This document shows positions 43,000 to 51,625 of a DNA stretch of 64,000 nt, one piece after another (position 1 is the first letter of the stretch; the number at the start of each line of letters is the position of its first letter). The DNA is from Nocardioides sp. LHD-245 (GTDB lineage: Bacteria > Actinomycetota > Actinomycetes > Propionibacteriales > Nocardioidaceae), in assembly GCF_030929495.1 (NCBI RefSeq), contig NZ_JAVFWN010000001.1:248001-312000 (forward strand), given 5' to 3'. The notes beneath the pieces are model-generated. The model saw only the letters and a list, made by a program, of their open reading frames with translations. It had not been told where the DNA came from and did no database searches. Position numbers and translations under genes: made by a program.

Positions 43000-45152
43000 T
43001 GCCCGCCCGCCCGGCCCGTCCCGCCGCCGCCTCGCACCGCAGCCGGCTGCGCCTGATCGTCATCCAGACCCTCGTCTTCTCCCTGCTCGCCACCCTCGGT
43101 GTGCGCCTCTACTACCTGCAGGTCGTCTCGGGGGAGCGCTACCAGGGCAAGGCCGCCTCACAGTCCGTGCGCGAGATCGTGGTGCAGCCGCAGCGCGGGC
43201 TGATCGTCGACGCGATGGGCCGGCCGCTGGTCACCAACCGGCTGACCTGGGTCGTGTCGATCGACCGGACGATGCTCGGCAGGATGTCGGCCGCCGACCG
43301 CGCCGAGCTGCTCAGCCGCACCAGCGCGGCGATCGGGGTGGACGTCGCGGCGATCGAGACCAAGCTCCTGCTCTGCGGTGACACCGGCGCGGTCGCCGGC
43401 GAGTGCTGGAACGGGTCCCCCTACCAGCCGGTGCCCGTCGCACGCGACGTGAAGGAGGGCGCGGCACTGCGGATCCTCGAGCAGCCGGAGGACTTCCCGG
43501 GCGTGGTCGTCGACCGGCAGAGCCTGCGGCAGTACCCCTCGCCGTACGGCATCAACGCGGCCCACGTGCTCGGCTACCTCAGCCCGATCACCAAGGACGA
43601 GCTGGAGTCCGCCGAGGGCGCCGGCGACAGCTCCGTCAACGGCGCCTCCGTGGTGGGCCGCGCCGGCGTCGAGAAGGAGTACGACGAGTGGCTGCGCGGG
43701 CAGCCCGGCTACGACCAGGTCGCGGTCGACTCCCAGGGGCGGGTCCGCGAGGACGTGTCCGGTCTGGCGGCGCAGCCCGGCGACACCCTCGTCACCTCCA
43801 TCGACGCGAAGGTGCAGAGCGTGGTCGAGGAGCAGCTCGCGGCGATGATCGCCACGCAGCGCAGCACACGGGACCCGGTCACCAAGCGCAACTTCGAGGC
43901 CGACTCCGGCGCCGCGGTCGTGATGGAGACGAAGACCGGCCGGATCGTCGCCATGGCCAGCCAGCCGACCTACGACCCCTCGGTGTGGGTCGGCGGCATC
44001 ACCGACAAGCAGCTCCAGCGGCTCTACTCCGAGGCCGCCGGCACGCCGTTGCTCGCGCGTTCCTTCCAGGGGCAGTTCGCGCCCGGCTCGACGTGGAAGC
44101 CGTTCATGACCGTCGGGGCGCTCACCCACGGGTACACGCCGTCCACCGTGCTCGGCTGCCCCTCGGCCGTGCAGATCGGCAACCGCGCGTTCCACAACCA
44201 CGAGTCGGCGGCGTACGGCTCGATCGACTTCGCCAAGGCGCTCGAGGTCTCCTGCAACACCTTCTTCTTCCAGGTCGGCATGAACTTCTGGCAGAAGTAC
44301 GGCTCCGACCCCGACGACGTCGACGCCAAGGACCCGCTCGTCGAGCAGGCGGAGAGGTTCGGCTTCGGCGAGCGCACCGGCGTCGACCTGCCGGGTGAGG
44401 CCTCGGGCCGGGTCGCCGACCGCACGTGGAAGCGCGACTACTACGAGTCGATGAAGGACTACTACTGCGGGATCGCCAAGAGGCCGCAGGACGCCGACAC
44501 CTCCGACTTCGTCTACAAGTTCTCCCGGGAGTTCTGCGTCGAGGGCTGGAAGTACCGGCTGCCCGACGCCGCCAACTTCGCGATCGGGCAGGGCGACACG
44601 ATCGTCACGCCGCTGCAGCTGGCCCGTGGGTACGCCGCGATCGCCAACGGCGGCACGCTCTGGGAGCCCCGGGTCGGCAAGGCGGTCGTGTCGCCCGAGG
44701 GCAAGGTGATCCGCGAGATCGAGCCCAAGAAGGACCGCAGGCTCAAGATCCCCGCCTCCGTGCTGAGATACGTCGACGAGGCGCTCCAGGGCGTCGCGAG
44801 CCGCGGCACGATGAACTGGAAGCTCGCCGGCTTCCCGCTCGACAAGGTCAAGATCCGCGCCAAGACCGGCTCCGCCGAGGTCTACGGCAAGCAGTCGACG
44901 GGCTGGGTCGCGTCCTACACCGAGGACTACGTCGTCGTGATGATGATGAGCCAGGGCGGCACCGGCTCCGGGTCCACCGGTGACGGCATCCGGGCCATCT
45001 GGGAGGCGCTGTACGGCGTCGACGGCGACCAGGTGGACCTGGCGAAGGCCGCGATCCCCGGTGGCCGGCCGCCGGCGCAGCTGCCGACCTTCGGCGACGA
45101 CGGCTCGATCCTGCCGCCGGCGCGGGCGAAGGGCTCGAAGGAGGGCGAGTGA
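42999..45152 (+). CDS. mrdA: Penicillin-binding protein 2
   Basis: A 717-residue class B PBP. One membrane helix near residues 18-35, the pedestal domain, and a transpeptidase domain with the active-site Ser364 in PGSTWKPF (S-x-x-K), SCN (S-x-N) and KTGSAEVYG (K-T-G). It crosslinks peptidoglycan of the lateral wall with RodA as its glycosyltransferase partner, encoded next. The start and stop overlap both neighbours, which supports one mreBCD-mrdA-rodA operon. Confidence 0.96.
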   Translation: MPARPARPAAASHRSRLRLIVIQTLVFSLLATLGVRLYYLQVVSGERYQGKAASQSVREIVVQPQRGLIVDAMGRPLVTNRLTWVVSIDRTMLGRMSAADRAELLSRTSAAIGVDVAAIETKLLLCGDTGAVAGECWNGSPYQPVPVARDVKEGAALRILEQPEDFPGVVVDRQSLRQYPSPYGINAAHVLGYLSPITKDELESAEGAGDSSVNGASVVGRAGVEKEYDEWLRGQPGYDQVAVDSQGRVREDVSGLAAQPGDTLVTSIDAKVQSVVEEQLAAMIATQRSTRDPVTKRNFEADSGAAVVMETKTGRIVAMASQPTYDPSVWVGGITDKQLQRLYSEAAGTPLLARSFQGQFAPGSTWKPFMTVGALTHGYTPSTVLGCPSAVQIGNRAFHNHESAAYGSIDFAKALEVSCNTFFFQVGMNFWQKYGSDPDDVDAKDPLVEQAERFGFGERTGVDLPGEASGRVADRTWKRDYYESMKDYYCGIAKRPQDADTSDFVYKFSREFCVEGWKYRLPDAANFAIGQGDTIVTPLQLARGYAAIANGGTLWEPRVGKAVVSPEGKVIREIEPKKDRRLKIPASVLRYVDEALQGVASRGTMNWKLAGFPLDKVKIRAKTGSAEVYGKQSTGWVASYTEDYVVVMMMSQGGTGSGSTGDGIRAIWEALYGVDGDQVDLAKAAIPGGRPPAQLPTFGDDGSILPPARAKGSKEGE

Positions 45153-46369
45153 TGAGCAACCGGATCCAGGGCAGCACCCGTCGTACGACGGCCTCGCGGC
45201 GGGTCGGCCGGCTCCGGTGGGCCGACCTCGACCTGGTCCTGCTGGGTGCCGTGCTCGTCCTCTCGCTGCTCGGCTGCCTGCTGATCTGGTCGGCCACGCT
45301 CGAGCGCGACCACCTCACCGGCGGCGACACCCGGGCGTTCCTGGTCAAGCAGGTCGTCAACGTGGTGATCGGGCTCGGTCTGATGGCGCTGGTCGTCGTG
45401 ACCGACCACCGCTGGGTCCGGATCCTCGCGCCGATCGGCTACCTGCTCGCCGTGGGCGGGCTGGTCCTCGTCCTCGTCATGGGCTCGACGATCAACGGCT
45501 CCCGCTCCTGGCTGATGCTCGGTGGGCTGTCGATCCAGCCCTCGGAGCTGGCCAAGCTCGCCGTCGTCGTCGGGATGGCGCTGGTCGTGGCCGAGCGCAG
45601 CGAGGGCCGCTGGCGCGACCGGGTCGGCACCGGCGACGTGCTCCTCATGCTGCTCGTCGCGGGCGTGCCGGCCGTGTTGATCCTCGCCCAGCCCGACCTC
45701 GGCACCATGCTCGTGCTCACCGCCACCGTCTTCGGCGTGATCGCCGCGTCCGGCGCCCACCGGCGCTGGCTGGGCCTGCTGGCCGGCGGCGGCGTCGCGG
45801 CCGCCGTGGTGGCCGTGTCGAGCGGGTTGTTGAAGGACTACCAGGTCGACCGCTTCCTCGCCTTCACCAACCCGGCGCTCGACCCGAAGGGCGCGGGCTA
45901 CAACGTCGAGCAGGCCCGGATCGCGGTCGGCAACGGCGGACTCTTCGGGCAAGGGCTCTTCCAGGGCTCGCAGACCCAGTCGGGCTTCGTCCCCGAGCAG
46001 CACACCGACTTCGTGTTCACCGTCGCGGGCGAGGAGCTCGGCCTGCTCGGGGCGGCCGTGGTCGTCCTCCTCCTGGGCGTCGTGCTGTGGCGCGCGCTGC
46101 GGATCGCCACCCGTACCGACGACGTCTTCGGCCGGATCGCCGCCGCCGGCATCGCCTGCTGGTTCGGCTTCCAGGCCTTCCAGAACATCGGGATGTGCCT
46201 CGGCATCATGCCCGTCACCGGCGTCCCGCTGCCGTTCGTGTCGTACGGCGGCTCGTCGATGTTCGCCGGCATGCTCGCGATCGGGCTGCTCCAGAACATC
46301 CACCTGCGGACCCTGTCTGCCCCGGCCTCCCGGCTGGCACCGCAGCAGCGGGTGCTGGTCCGGGGCTGA
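45149..46369 (+). CDS. rodA: Peptidoglycan glycosyltransferase RodA
   Basis: A 406-residue SEDS protein with about ten membrane helices. Conserved blocks: GSTINGSRSWLMLGGLSIQPSELAKL, QPDLGTMLVL, QTDFVFTVAGEELGLLG (here EQHTDFVF) and the final PVTGVPLPFVSYGGSSM. It polymerises glycan strands. A GTG at 45149 and an ATG at 45152 are both possible starts. A palindromic repeat follows the stop. Confidence 0.95.
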   Translation: MMSNRIQGSTRRTTASRRVGRLRWADLDLVLLGAVLVLSLLGCLLIWSATLERDHLTGGDTRAFLVKQVVNVVIGLGLMALVVVTDHRWVRILAPIGYLLAVGGLVLVLVMGSTINGSRSWLMLGGLSIQPSELAKLAVVVGMALVVAERSEGRWRDRVGTGDVLLMLLVAGVPAVLILAQPDLGTMLVLTATVFGVIAASGAHRRWLGLLAGGGVAAAVVAVSSGLLKDYQVDRFLAFTNPALDPKGAGYNVEQARIAVGNGGLFGQGLFQGSQTQSGFVPEQHTDFVFTVAGEELGLLGAAVVVLLLGVVLWRALRIATRTDDVFGRIAAAGIACWFGFQAFQNIGMCLGIMPVTGVPLPFVSYGGSSMFAGMLAIGLLQNIHLRTLSAPASRLAPQQRVLVRG

Positions 46370-46380
46370 TCTGGCGGCGG

Positions 46381-46437
46381 CGCACCTACCGAATTCGTCG
46401 TCATCTCGGCCGGGTGACGACAATTCGGGTAGTTGCG
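46381..46437. repeat. Dispersed palindromic repeat after rodA
   Basis: Arms at 46381-46401 and 46417-46437 pair imperfectly around a 15-nt loop. The left arm, with CGCACCTACCGAATTCGTCG, matches the arm of the element at 28273 nearly base for base. It lies 12 nt after the rodA stop. Confidence 0.65.
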
Positions 46438-46475
46438 CCGTACGCCGCCGACCACGCATCCGGCAGGATGGGGCC

Positions 46476-47018
46476 GTGCTGACCGTACGCCGAGCCCCGC
46501 GCCGCCGCGTGGCGCCGCTCGCGGCCCTCGGCAGCCTCGAGAGCGTCACGGCACTCGTCCTGGCCCACCTGGCGGCCGGGGGAGCGGTGCCGTCGCTGTG
46601 GTGGCTGACGGTCTTCGCCGCCCTCGTGTACGCCGCCGGCCGGCTCGTGCTGCGCGGCCGCGCGCACATCCGGCTGGTCCTGCCCGGACTCGTCGCCGCG
46701 CAGCTGCTCGGGCACGCGTGGCTGGTCACGCTGGCCCCGGAGGCGCACGGTCACGGGCACGCGATGTCGGCCCTGCTCGGGCTGACCCCGGCGATGCTGG
46801 CCGCCCACGTGGTGGCGGCCGCGGTCACAGGGACGATGTGGGTGCTGCGCCGGCGGGCGGTCGAGGTGCTGCTGCGCTGGACCGACCCGGGCGTCGTACC
46901 CCCGCCCGTCCTGCGGCGCACGCGGACGACCCCGGTCCGTCGCCTGCGGACCGCCCAGCACACGCGGGCCCTCGCGCCGACGCGCGGCCCGCCGGCCCTG
47001 CGCGCGACGCCTGCCTGA
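46476..47018 (+). CDS. Membrane protein of unknown function next to copper genes
   Basis: A 180-residue protein with four hydrophobic helices (LESVTALVLAHLAAGGAVP, WLTVFAALVYAAGRLVL, LVLPGLVAAQLLGHAWLVTL, LAAHVVAAAVTGTMWVL) and a basic, Pro-rich tail. A His-rich loop (PEAHGHGHAM) between helices could bind metal. No family recognised; small proteins like this often sit beside ycnI and copC in actinobacteria. A CAGGAT -10-like box lies 6 nt before the GTG. Confidence 0.6.
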   Translation: MLTVRRAPRRRVAPLAALGSLESVTALVLAHLAAGGAVPSLWWLTVFAALVYAAGRLVLRGRAHIRLVLPGLVAAQLLGHAWLVTLAPEAHGHGHAMSALLGLTPAMLAAHVVAAAVTGTMWVLRRRAVEVLLRWTDPGVVPPPVLRRTRTTPVRRLRTAQHTRALAPTRGPPALRATPA

Positions 47019-47109
47019 CCTCGCCGACTCCGGATCGGAGGCCGGGCGGATCGTCGCTGCCCACAGCCCTTCCTGGCACGACGCCATCCGAGTCACGAAA
47101 GAGACATCC

Positions 47110-47856
47110 ATGCAGATCCGACGCTCCACCCTGTCCACCCTCGGCGCGAGTGCCGCGCTGGGCACCTCCCTGGGCATCGTCGCCCTGACCGCCGGCGCGG
47201 CCGGTGCGCACGTCACCGTCATGCCGGACACGACCGCCGCCGGCGCCTACGCCGTGCTCACCTTCAGCGTGGGCCACGGCTGCGAGGGTTCACCGACCAC
47301 GAAGCTGGCCATCCAGATGCCGGAGTCGATCCCGGTCGTCACGCCGACGGTCAACCCGAACTGGACCGTCGAGAAGGTCGACGAGCAGCTCGCCGAGCCG
47401 GTCACGGACGCTCATGGCAACGAGATCACCGAGCGCACCGCTCAGGTCGTCTACACGGCCAAGGCGCCGCTGCCCGACGGCTTCCGCGACACGGTCGCGC
47501 TCTCGGTCCAGCTGCCCGAGGCGGCGGGCGACACCCTCGCGTTCCCGGTGGTGCAGACCTGCGAGAAGGGCGAGACCGGCTGGACCGAGACCGCCGCCGA
47601 GGGCCAGGACCCGGAGGAGCTCGGGAGCCCGGCTCCGGTGCTGACCGTCACCGAGGCGACCGGCGAGGGCCACCACGGCGGTGCCGCGACCGACGGTGAC
47701 GCCGAGGACGGCGCGGCGGACGGCGGGGCCGACGCCAAGGCCGACGAGGCGTCGGACGACGGCGGCAACGGCCTCGCGGTCGGCGGCCTGGTCGCCGGTC
47801 TCGGTGGTCTCGCCCTCGGTGGCCTGGCCCTCGCCCGCTCGGGCAAGAAGGGCTGA
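47110..47856 (+). CDS. YcnI-family copper-binding membrane protein
   Basis: A 248-residue exported protein. The signal peptide ends AGAAGA and cleavage would expose H34 as the new N-terminus (HVTVMPDTTAAG), the known copper brace of YcnI (DUF1775). A Trp needed for the site occurs in NPNWTVEKVD. A 40-residue acidic linker and one C-terminal helix (VGGLVAGLGGLALGGLALA) anchor it to the membrane. It is followed after 8 nt by copC-copD, so a role in copper delivery is likely. Confidence 0.9.
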   Translation: MQIRRSTLSTLGASAALGTSLGIVALTAGAAGAHVTVMPDTTAAGAYAVLTFSVGHGCEGSPTTKLAIQMPESIPVVTPTVNPNWTVEKVDEQLAEPVTDAHGNEITERTAQVVYTAKAPLPDGFRDTVALSVQLPEAAGDTLAFPVVQTCEKGETGWTETAAEGQDPEELGSPAPVLTVTEATGEGHHGGAATDGDAEDGAADGGADAKADEASDDGGNGLAVGGLVAGLGGLALGGLALARSGKKG

Positions 47857-47864
47857 GTCCCGAC

Positions 47865-49520
47865 GTGACCAGGCGTGTGCTGGCGCACCTCGCGCTCCTG
47901 ATGGCCGTCCTGGCCGCCGTCCTGGCGGTGCTCGGGACGGCGGGGCCCGCGTCGGCACACGCCACCCTCGTCTCCACGGACCCCGCCGAGGGCGCCGTAC
48001 TGCCGGAGGCGCCGTCCTCGGTCACCTTCACCTTCGACGAGCCGGTGCAGCTCGTGCCGGACGGTCTGCTCGCCTTCGACGCCCAGGGCAGGCGGATCGA
48101 CATCGAGCCGTCCGCCCAGGGCCCCGAGGTGACCGGCCGGCTGCCCGGAGAGCTCGCCGACGGGACCTATGTCGTCACCTGGCGCGCCGTCTCCGCCGAC
48201 GGCCACCCGATCGCGGGATCACTGACCTTCCACGTCGGCGCGCCGAGCCCCAAAGTCGTGCCGCCCGAGACCGGCCCGGCCGACGCGGGCGCGGTGCCCG
48301 TCGTACAGGGGATCGTCCAGGGACTCGACTACGCCGCCCTGCTGCTCGCCGGCGGGCTCGCGGTCTTCCTGAGCTGGACCGCGCGGGGGGTCCGGCTCTC
48401 CGAGCAGGTACGCCGTCGCCTGGTTCGCGTGCTCCGGGGCAGCGCGCTCGTGGCGGTCCTGGCCGCCGCGGCCGCCGTCCCCCTCGCCGGCGCCTACCAG
48501 CTGGGCTCGGGAATCGGCGGCGTCCTCGACCCGGGGTCCTTCGACCCGGGCCTGGTGCAAGACGATCTGCAGGTGCTGGCCCTCCAGGTCGCGGGCCTCG
48601 GCGTCGCCGCGTGGGCGGCCGGCCAGGCCCGGTCGTCGCTGGTGGTCGACCTCGTCACCGCGCTCGCCGTCTGGTCGCCCGCCCTGGTCGGCCACACCCG
48701 GGCCTACGAGCCGAGCACCCTCCTCGTCGTCACCGACGCGCTGCACCTCAGCGCCGGCGCGGTGTGGCTCGGCGGACTCGTCGGCCTGGTCCTCACCCTG
48801 CCCGCGATCGCGGGGCGGCCGAAGGACGCCGCCCGGCTCCTCACCCGGTTCTCGGCCCTCGCGGCGGGCCTCCTCGCCGCGATGGCGCTCACCGGCGTGC
48901 TCCTCGGCTGGCGGATCGTCGGCTCCTGGGCCAGGCTGGTGGAGGAGACCTACGGCCGGCTGTTGCTCGTCAAGGTGGCGGTGGTCCTCGTCGTCGTCGC
49001 GATCGCGGCCTACAACCGCTTCCGCCTGGTGCCCCGCGTCGGCGGCGACGGCGGACACGACCAGCGCCGCCGGGCCAGCGGCCTGGTCCGGCGTACCGTC
49101 CTCGCCGAGGCGATGCTCCTCGTCGCCGTCCTCGGCGTCACCGGCTTCCTCACCCAGAAGCCGCCGGGCGGGACCGCGCCCGGGCAGGCGCCGACCGCCG
49201 ACACCGGGGTCGTCACCGGTGTCGCCGGCGACGACCTGAAGGTGCTGGCCGTCCTCGACCCCGGTCCGGGACTGCAGCGCCGACTGATCCTGCAGGTGCA
49301 GAACCTCGCCGGCGACCCCCTCGACCTGTACGACGCCCCGGCGGTCGCGCTGCGCTCCGCGCGGGTCGACCTCGGCGAGGTCCCCGTGGTCCCGAGCGGC
49401 TCGGGCACCTACACCGCCGACGTGGTGTTCCCGCACGCCGGCGCCTGGAGGCTGCAGGTGAGCATCCGGGTCGACGCGTTCACCAGCCCGGTGACGACCG
49501 TCGATCTGGACGTGGACTGA
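47865..49520 (+). CDS. CopC-CopD fusion, copper uptake/resistance protein
   Basis: A 551-residue fusion. After a signal peptide, the CopC domain starts with H32 (HATLVSTDPAEGAVL) and includes the second ligand region SADGHPIAGSL. About eight membrane helices of the CopD domain follow from residue 145, with WLGGLVGLVLTLP, and a C-terminal extracytoplasmic beta domain (LQVQNLAGDPLDL...). It should bind copper outside and pass it inwards. GTG start. Confidence 0.92.
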   Translation: MTRRVLAHLALLMAVLAAVLAVLGTAGPASAHATLVSTDPAEGAVLPEAPSSVTFTFDEPVQLVPDGLLAFDAQGRRIDIEPSAQGPEVTGRLPGELADGTYVVTWRAVSADGHPIAGSLTFHVGAPSPKVVPPETGPADAGAVPVVQGIVQGLDYAALLLAGGLAVFLSWTARGVRLSEQVRRRLVRVLRGSALVAVLAAAAAVPLAGAYQLGSGIGGVLDPGSFDPGLVQDDLQVLALQVAGLGVAAWAAGQARSSLVVDLVTALAVWSPALVGHTRAYEPSTLLVVTDALHLSAGAVWLGGLVGLVLTLPAIAGRPKDAARLLTRFSALAAGLLAAMALTGVLLGWRIVGSWARLVEETYGRLLLVKVAVVLVVVAIAAYNRFRLVPRVGGDGGHDQRRRASGLVRRTVLAEAMLLVAVLGVTGFLTQKPPGGTAPGQAPTADTGVVTGVAGDDLKVLAVLDPGPGLQRRLILQVQNLAGDPLDLYDAPAVALRSARVDLGEVPVVPSGSGTYTADVVFPHAGAWRLQVSIRVDAFTSPVTTVDLDVD

Positions 49521-49545
49521 CGGCCACCAGCACGAACAGCGACCA

Positions 49546-50439
49546 CTACGAGCCGACCGGGGCGGTCACGGCGACCTGGTGCAGCAGCCCGTCGACCCGC
49601 ACCTGCAGGAACAGCCGGTAGTCGCCGGGCTCGGTGAAGACCGTGTGGAAGGTCAGCACGGTCCCGTCGTCGGTGACCTCGGGCGCGCCGTACGGGTGCA
49701 CGTGCACGAAGCCGCGCGAATCGGCGGCGAACCCGGTCAGGTGGGCGCTGGCGCCGAGGTAGCTGCCGAGTGCGACCGGCTCGCCGTCGGCGTCGGTGAG
49801 CCGCAGTCGGAGACGGCCGTTGGGGCCGATCTCACCGGACGCGAGCAGTCGGGCCCGGACGACGCCGTCGTCGCCCGTCGCGGCCTCGTCACCACGAGGC
49901 ACCTCGACCCGGGTCCACGCGCCCGCGACGCGCAGCGTCGTGCCGGCCACGAGCGGCGTCGTCGAGCCCTCCGGGATGAACTCCGCGACCACCCGCCACC
50001 GCCCCGGTGAGCCCAGGTCGACGCGCGCGGTCCAGGTGCCGTCCTGAGCCAGGGTCGGGTGCAGGTGCCGGAACTGCGCGAGGTCGTCGCGCACGACGTA
50101 CAGGTGGAGCAGCTTGGTCTGCTCCTCGGTGTAGGTCAGCAGCGGCTGCCCGGACGGCGCCAGGATCCGGAACGAGACGTCGCCCGAGCCCTCGGCGCCG
50201 GACAGGTGTACGTCGGTCATCCGGTAGCCCTCGACCTCGGGGCTGGTGCCGTCGCCGACCGGGTTGCCGACGGGTTGGGCCCCGGAGCCCCCGTCCTTCG
50301 CGGGCGTGAGCACGATCCGGTCGCCGTCGCCGTCGCCGTCGCCGCCGCTGCCGGGGGTGTCGCCGGAGCCGCAGCCGGCGAGAGCCAGCACCAGGAGCGC
50401 GGCGGTGCCGGCCGCGACGGCGGAGCGGCGAGCGGTCAC
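49546..50439 (-). CDS. Lipoprotein with extracytoplasmic beta domains, possibly metal-linked
   Basis: A 297-residue lipoprotein, lipobox LALAGC (C23), followed by a Gly/Asp repeat linker (GSGGDGDGDGDR). The body has two beta-rich parts; conserved-looking stretches are TKLLHLYVVRDDLAQFRHLHPTLAQDGTW and GFVHVHPYGAPE, rich in His and similar to YtkA/FixH-type domains. Function is unknown; the His-rich loops and the copper genes opposite suggest metal handling. GTG start overlaps the antiporter stop; the 3' end is 25 nt from that of copC-copD. Confidence 0.72.
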   Translation of the reverse strand: MTARRSAVAAGTAALLVLALAGCGSGDTPGSGGDGDGDGDRIVLTPAKDGGSGAQPVGNPVGDGTSPEVEGYRMTDVHLSGAEGSGDVSFRILAPSGQPLLTYTEEQTKLLHLYVVRDDLAQFRHLHPTLAQDGTWTARVDLGSPGRWRVVAEFIPEGSTTPLVAGTTLRVAGAWTRVEVPRGDEAATGDDGVVRARLLASGEIGPNGRLRLRLTDADGEPVALGSYLGASAHLTGFAADSRGFVHVHPYGAPEVTDDGTVLTFHTVFTEPGDYRLFLQVRVDGLLHQVAVTAPVGS

Positions 50440-51554
50440 GGCGAGACCGTGAGCAGCAGGAAGGCGGCGAGCAGCAGCAGGTGCACGACCCCGTTGAGCG
50501 GTTTGGCTCGACCCGGGACGACGGTGAGGATGCCGACCATCGACGACAGCACGAGCAGCACCAGCTGGAGCGGCTCCAGGCCCAGCGCCAGGTCGCCCTC
50601 GAGCCAGATCGAGGCGATGGCGATCGCCGGGATCGTGAGGCCGATCGACGCCATCGCCGAGCCGTAGGCGAGGTTGAGGCTGATCTGGACGCGCTGGCGT
50701 GCGGCCGCCCGCACCGCCGCGATGGTCTCGGGCGCGAGGACGAGCATGGCGATCACCACGCCGACCACGGCGTGGGGGAAGCCGAGCCAGTCGACGGCGT
50801 CCTCGATGGAGTAGGACTCGACCTTGGCCAGACCGACCACGGTGACCAGCGAGAGGACGAGCAGACCGACCGACGTCCACGCCTCCCGGTCGCTCGGCGG
50901 GTCCGCGTGGTCGTCGCCGTCGCCGTCGTTGTCGGCGGTCCAGCCTCCCGGTGTGGACGTCGTGTTGGGGAGGAAGAAGTCGCGGTGCCGCACGGTCTGG
51001 GTGAAGACGAACGAGCCGTAGAGCACGAGCGAGGCGAGCGCCGCGAACGTGAGCTGCCCGCCGGTGAGCACGGGACCGGACTCGCTGGTCGTGAACGTCG
51101 GGACGACGAGTGTCAGGCCGGCGAGCGTGATCACCGTCGCCAGTGCGGAGCCGGTGCCCTCGGGGTTGAAGGTCGCCAGGTGGTGCCGGACGGCGCCGAC
51201 GACGAGGGCGAGTCCGACGATGCCGTTGACGGTGATCATCACCGCGGCGAAGACGGTGTCGCGGGCCAGGGTGGAGGTGTCGCCGCTCCCGGAGACCATG
51301 AGCATCACGATCAGGCCGACCTCGATCACGGTGACCGCGACCGCCAGGAGGAGCGATCCGAAGGGCTCGCCGACCTTGTGCGCGACCACCTCGGCGTGGT
51401 GGACCGCGGCCAGTACGGCGGCGATCAGCGCGACCCCGATGAGACTCGCCGCGAAGGGCGCGGGGTGGGTTCCCCAGCTGATCGCCAGCACGATCGCGGC
51501 CAGGGGCGGGGCGAAGACCGTCCACCCGAGTCTTCCGGAGGTGGAGGCGCTCAT
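50436..51554 (-). CDS. Calcium/cation-proton antiporter, ChaA family
   Basis: A 372-residue CaCA-type transporter with about eleven helices. The two alpha repeats are HHAEVVAHKVGEPFGSLLLAVAVTVIEVGLIV and APETIAAVRAAARQRVQISLNLAYGSAMASIGLTIP, seen as GEPFGSLLLAVAVTVIE and NLAYGSAMASIGLTIP. A hydrophilic loop of about 35 residues rich in Asp and Gly joins the halves. It exports Ca2+, Na+ or K+ in exchange for protons. It starts leaderless-style and is coupled to the lipoprotein gene downstream. Confidence 0.88.
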   Translation of the reverse strand: MSASTSGRLGWTVFAPPLAAIVLAISWGTHPAPFAASLIGVALIAAVLAAVHHAEVVAHKVGEPFGSLLLAVAVTVIEVGLIVMLMVSGSGDTSTLARDTVFAAVMITVNGIVGLALVVGAVRHHLATFNPEGTGSALATVITLAGLTLVVPTFTTSESGPVLTGGQLTFAALASLVLYGSFVFTQTVRHRDFFLPNTTSTPGGWTADNDGDGDDHADPPSDREAWTSVGLLVLSLVTVVGLAKVESYSIEDAVDWLGFPHAVVGVVIAMLVLAPETIAAVRAAARQRVQISLNLAYGSAMASIGLTIPAIAIASIWLEGDLALGLEPLQLVLLVLSSMVGILTVVPGRAKPLNGVVHLLLLAAFLLLTVSP

Positions 51555-51561
51555 GGCCGGA

Positions 51562-51567
51562 ATCCTA
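51562..51567 (-). promoter_or_regulatory. -10 box of the antiporter gene, leaderless type
   Basis: TAGGAT on the minus strand, 7 nt before the ATG, without a ribosome binding site. It is back to back with the promoter of the radical SAM gene 45 bp away. Confidence 0.5.
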
Positions 51568-51612
51568 CAAAAGGCGCCTAGCGACGATGTCGGGCGGACG
51601 CCCGCGGCGCCG

Positions 51613-51625
51613 TAGAATCGGCGTC
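51613..51625 (+). promoter_or_regulatory. -10 box of the radical SAM gene, leaderless type
   Basis: TAGAAT followed by 7 nt and ATG. The shared region with the divergent antiporter promoter is under 60 bp. Confidence 0.5.

Noticed and set aside
47681..49621. 646-codon plus-strand frame over ycnI and copC-copD
   Set aside because: Arg/Pro/Gly-rich shadow of the CopC-CopD gene, which has signal peptide, metal ligands and membrane helices in the other frame.
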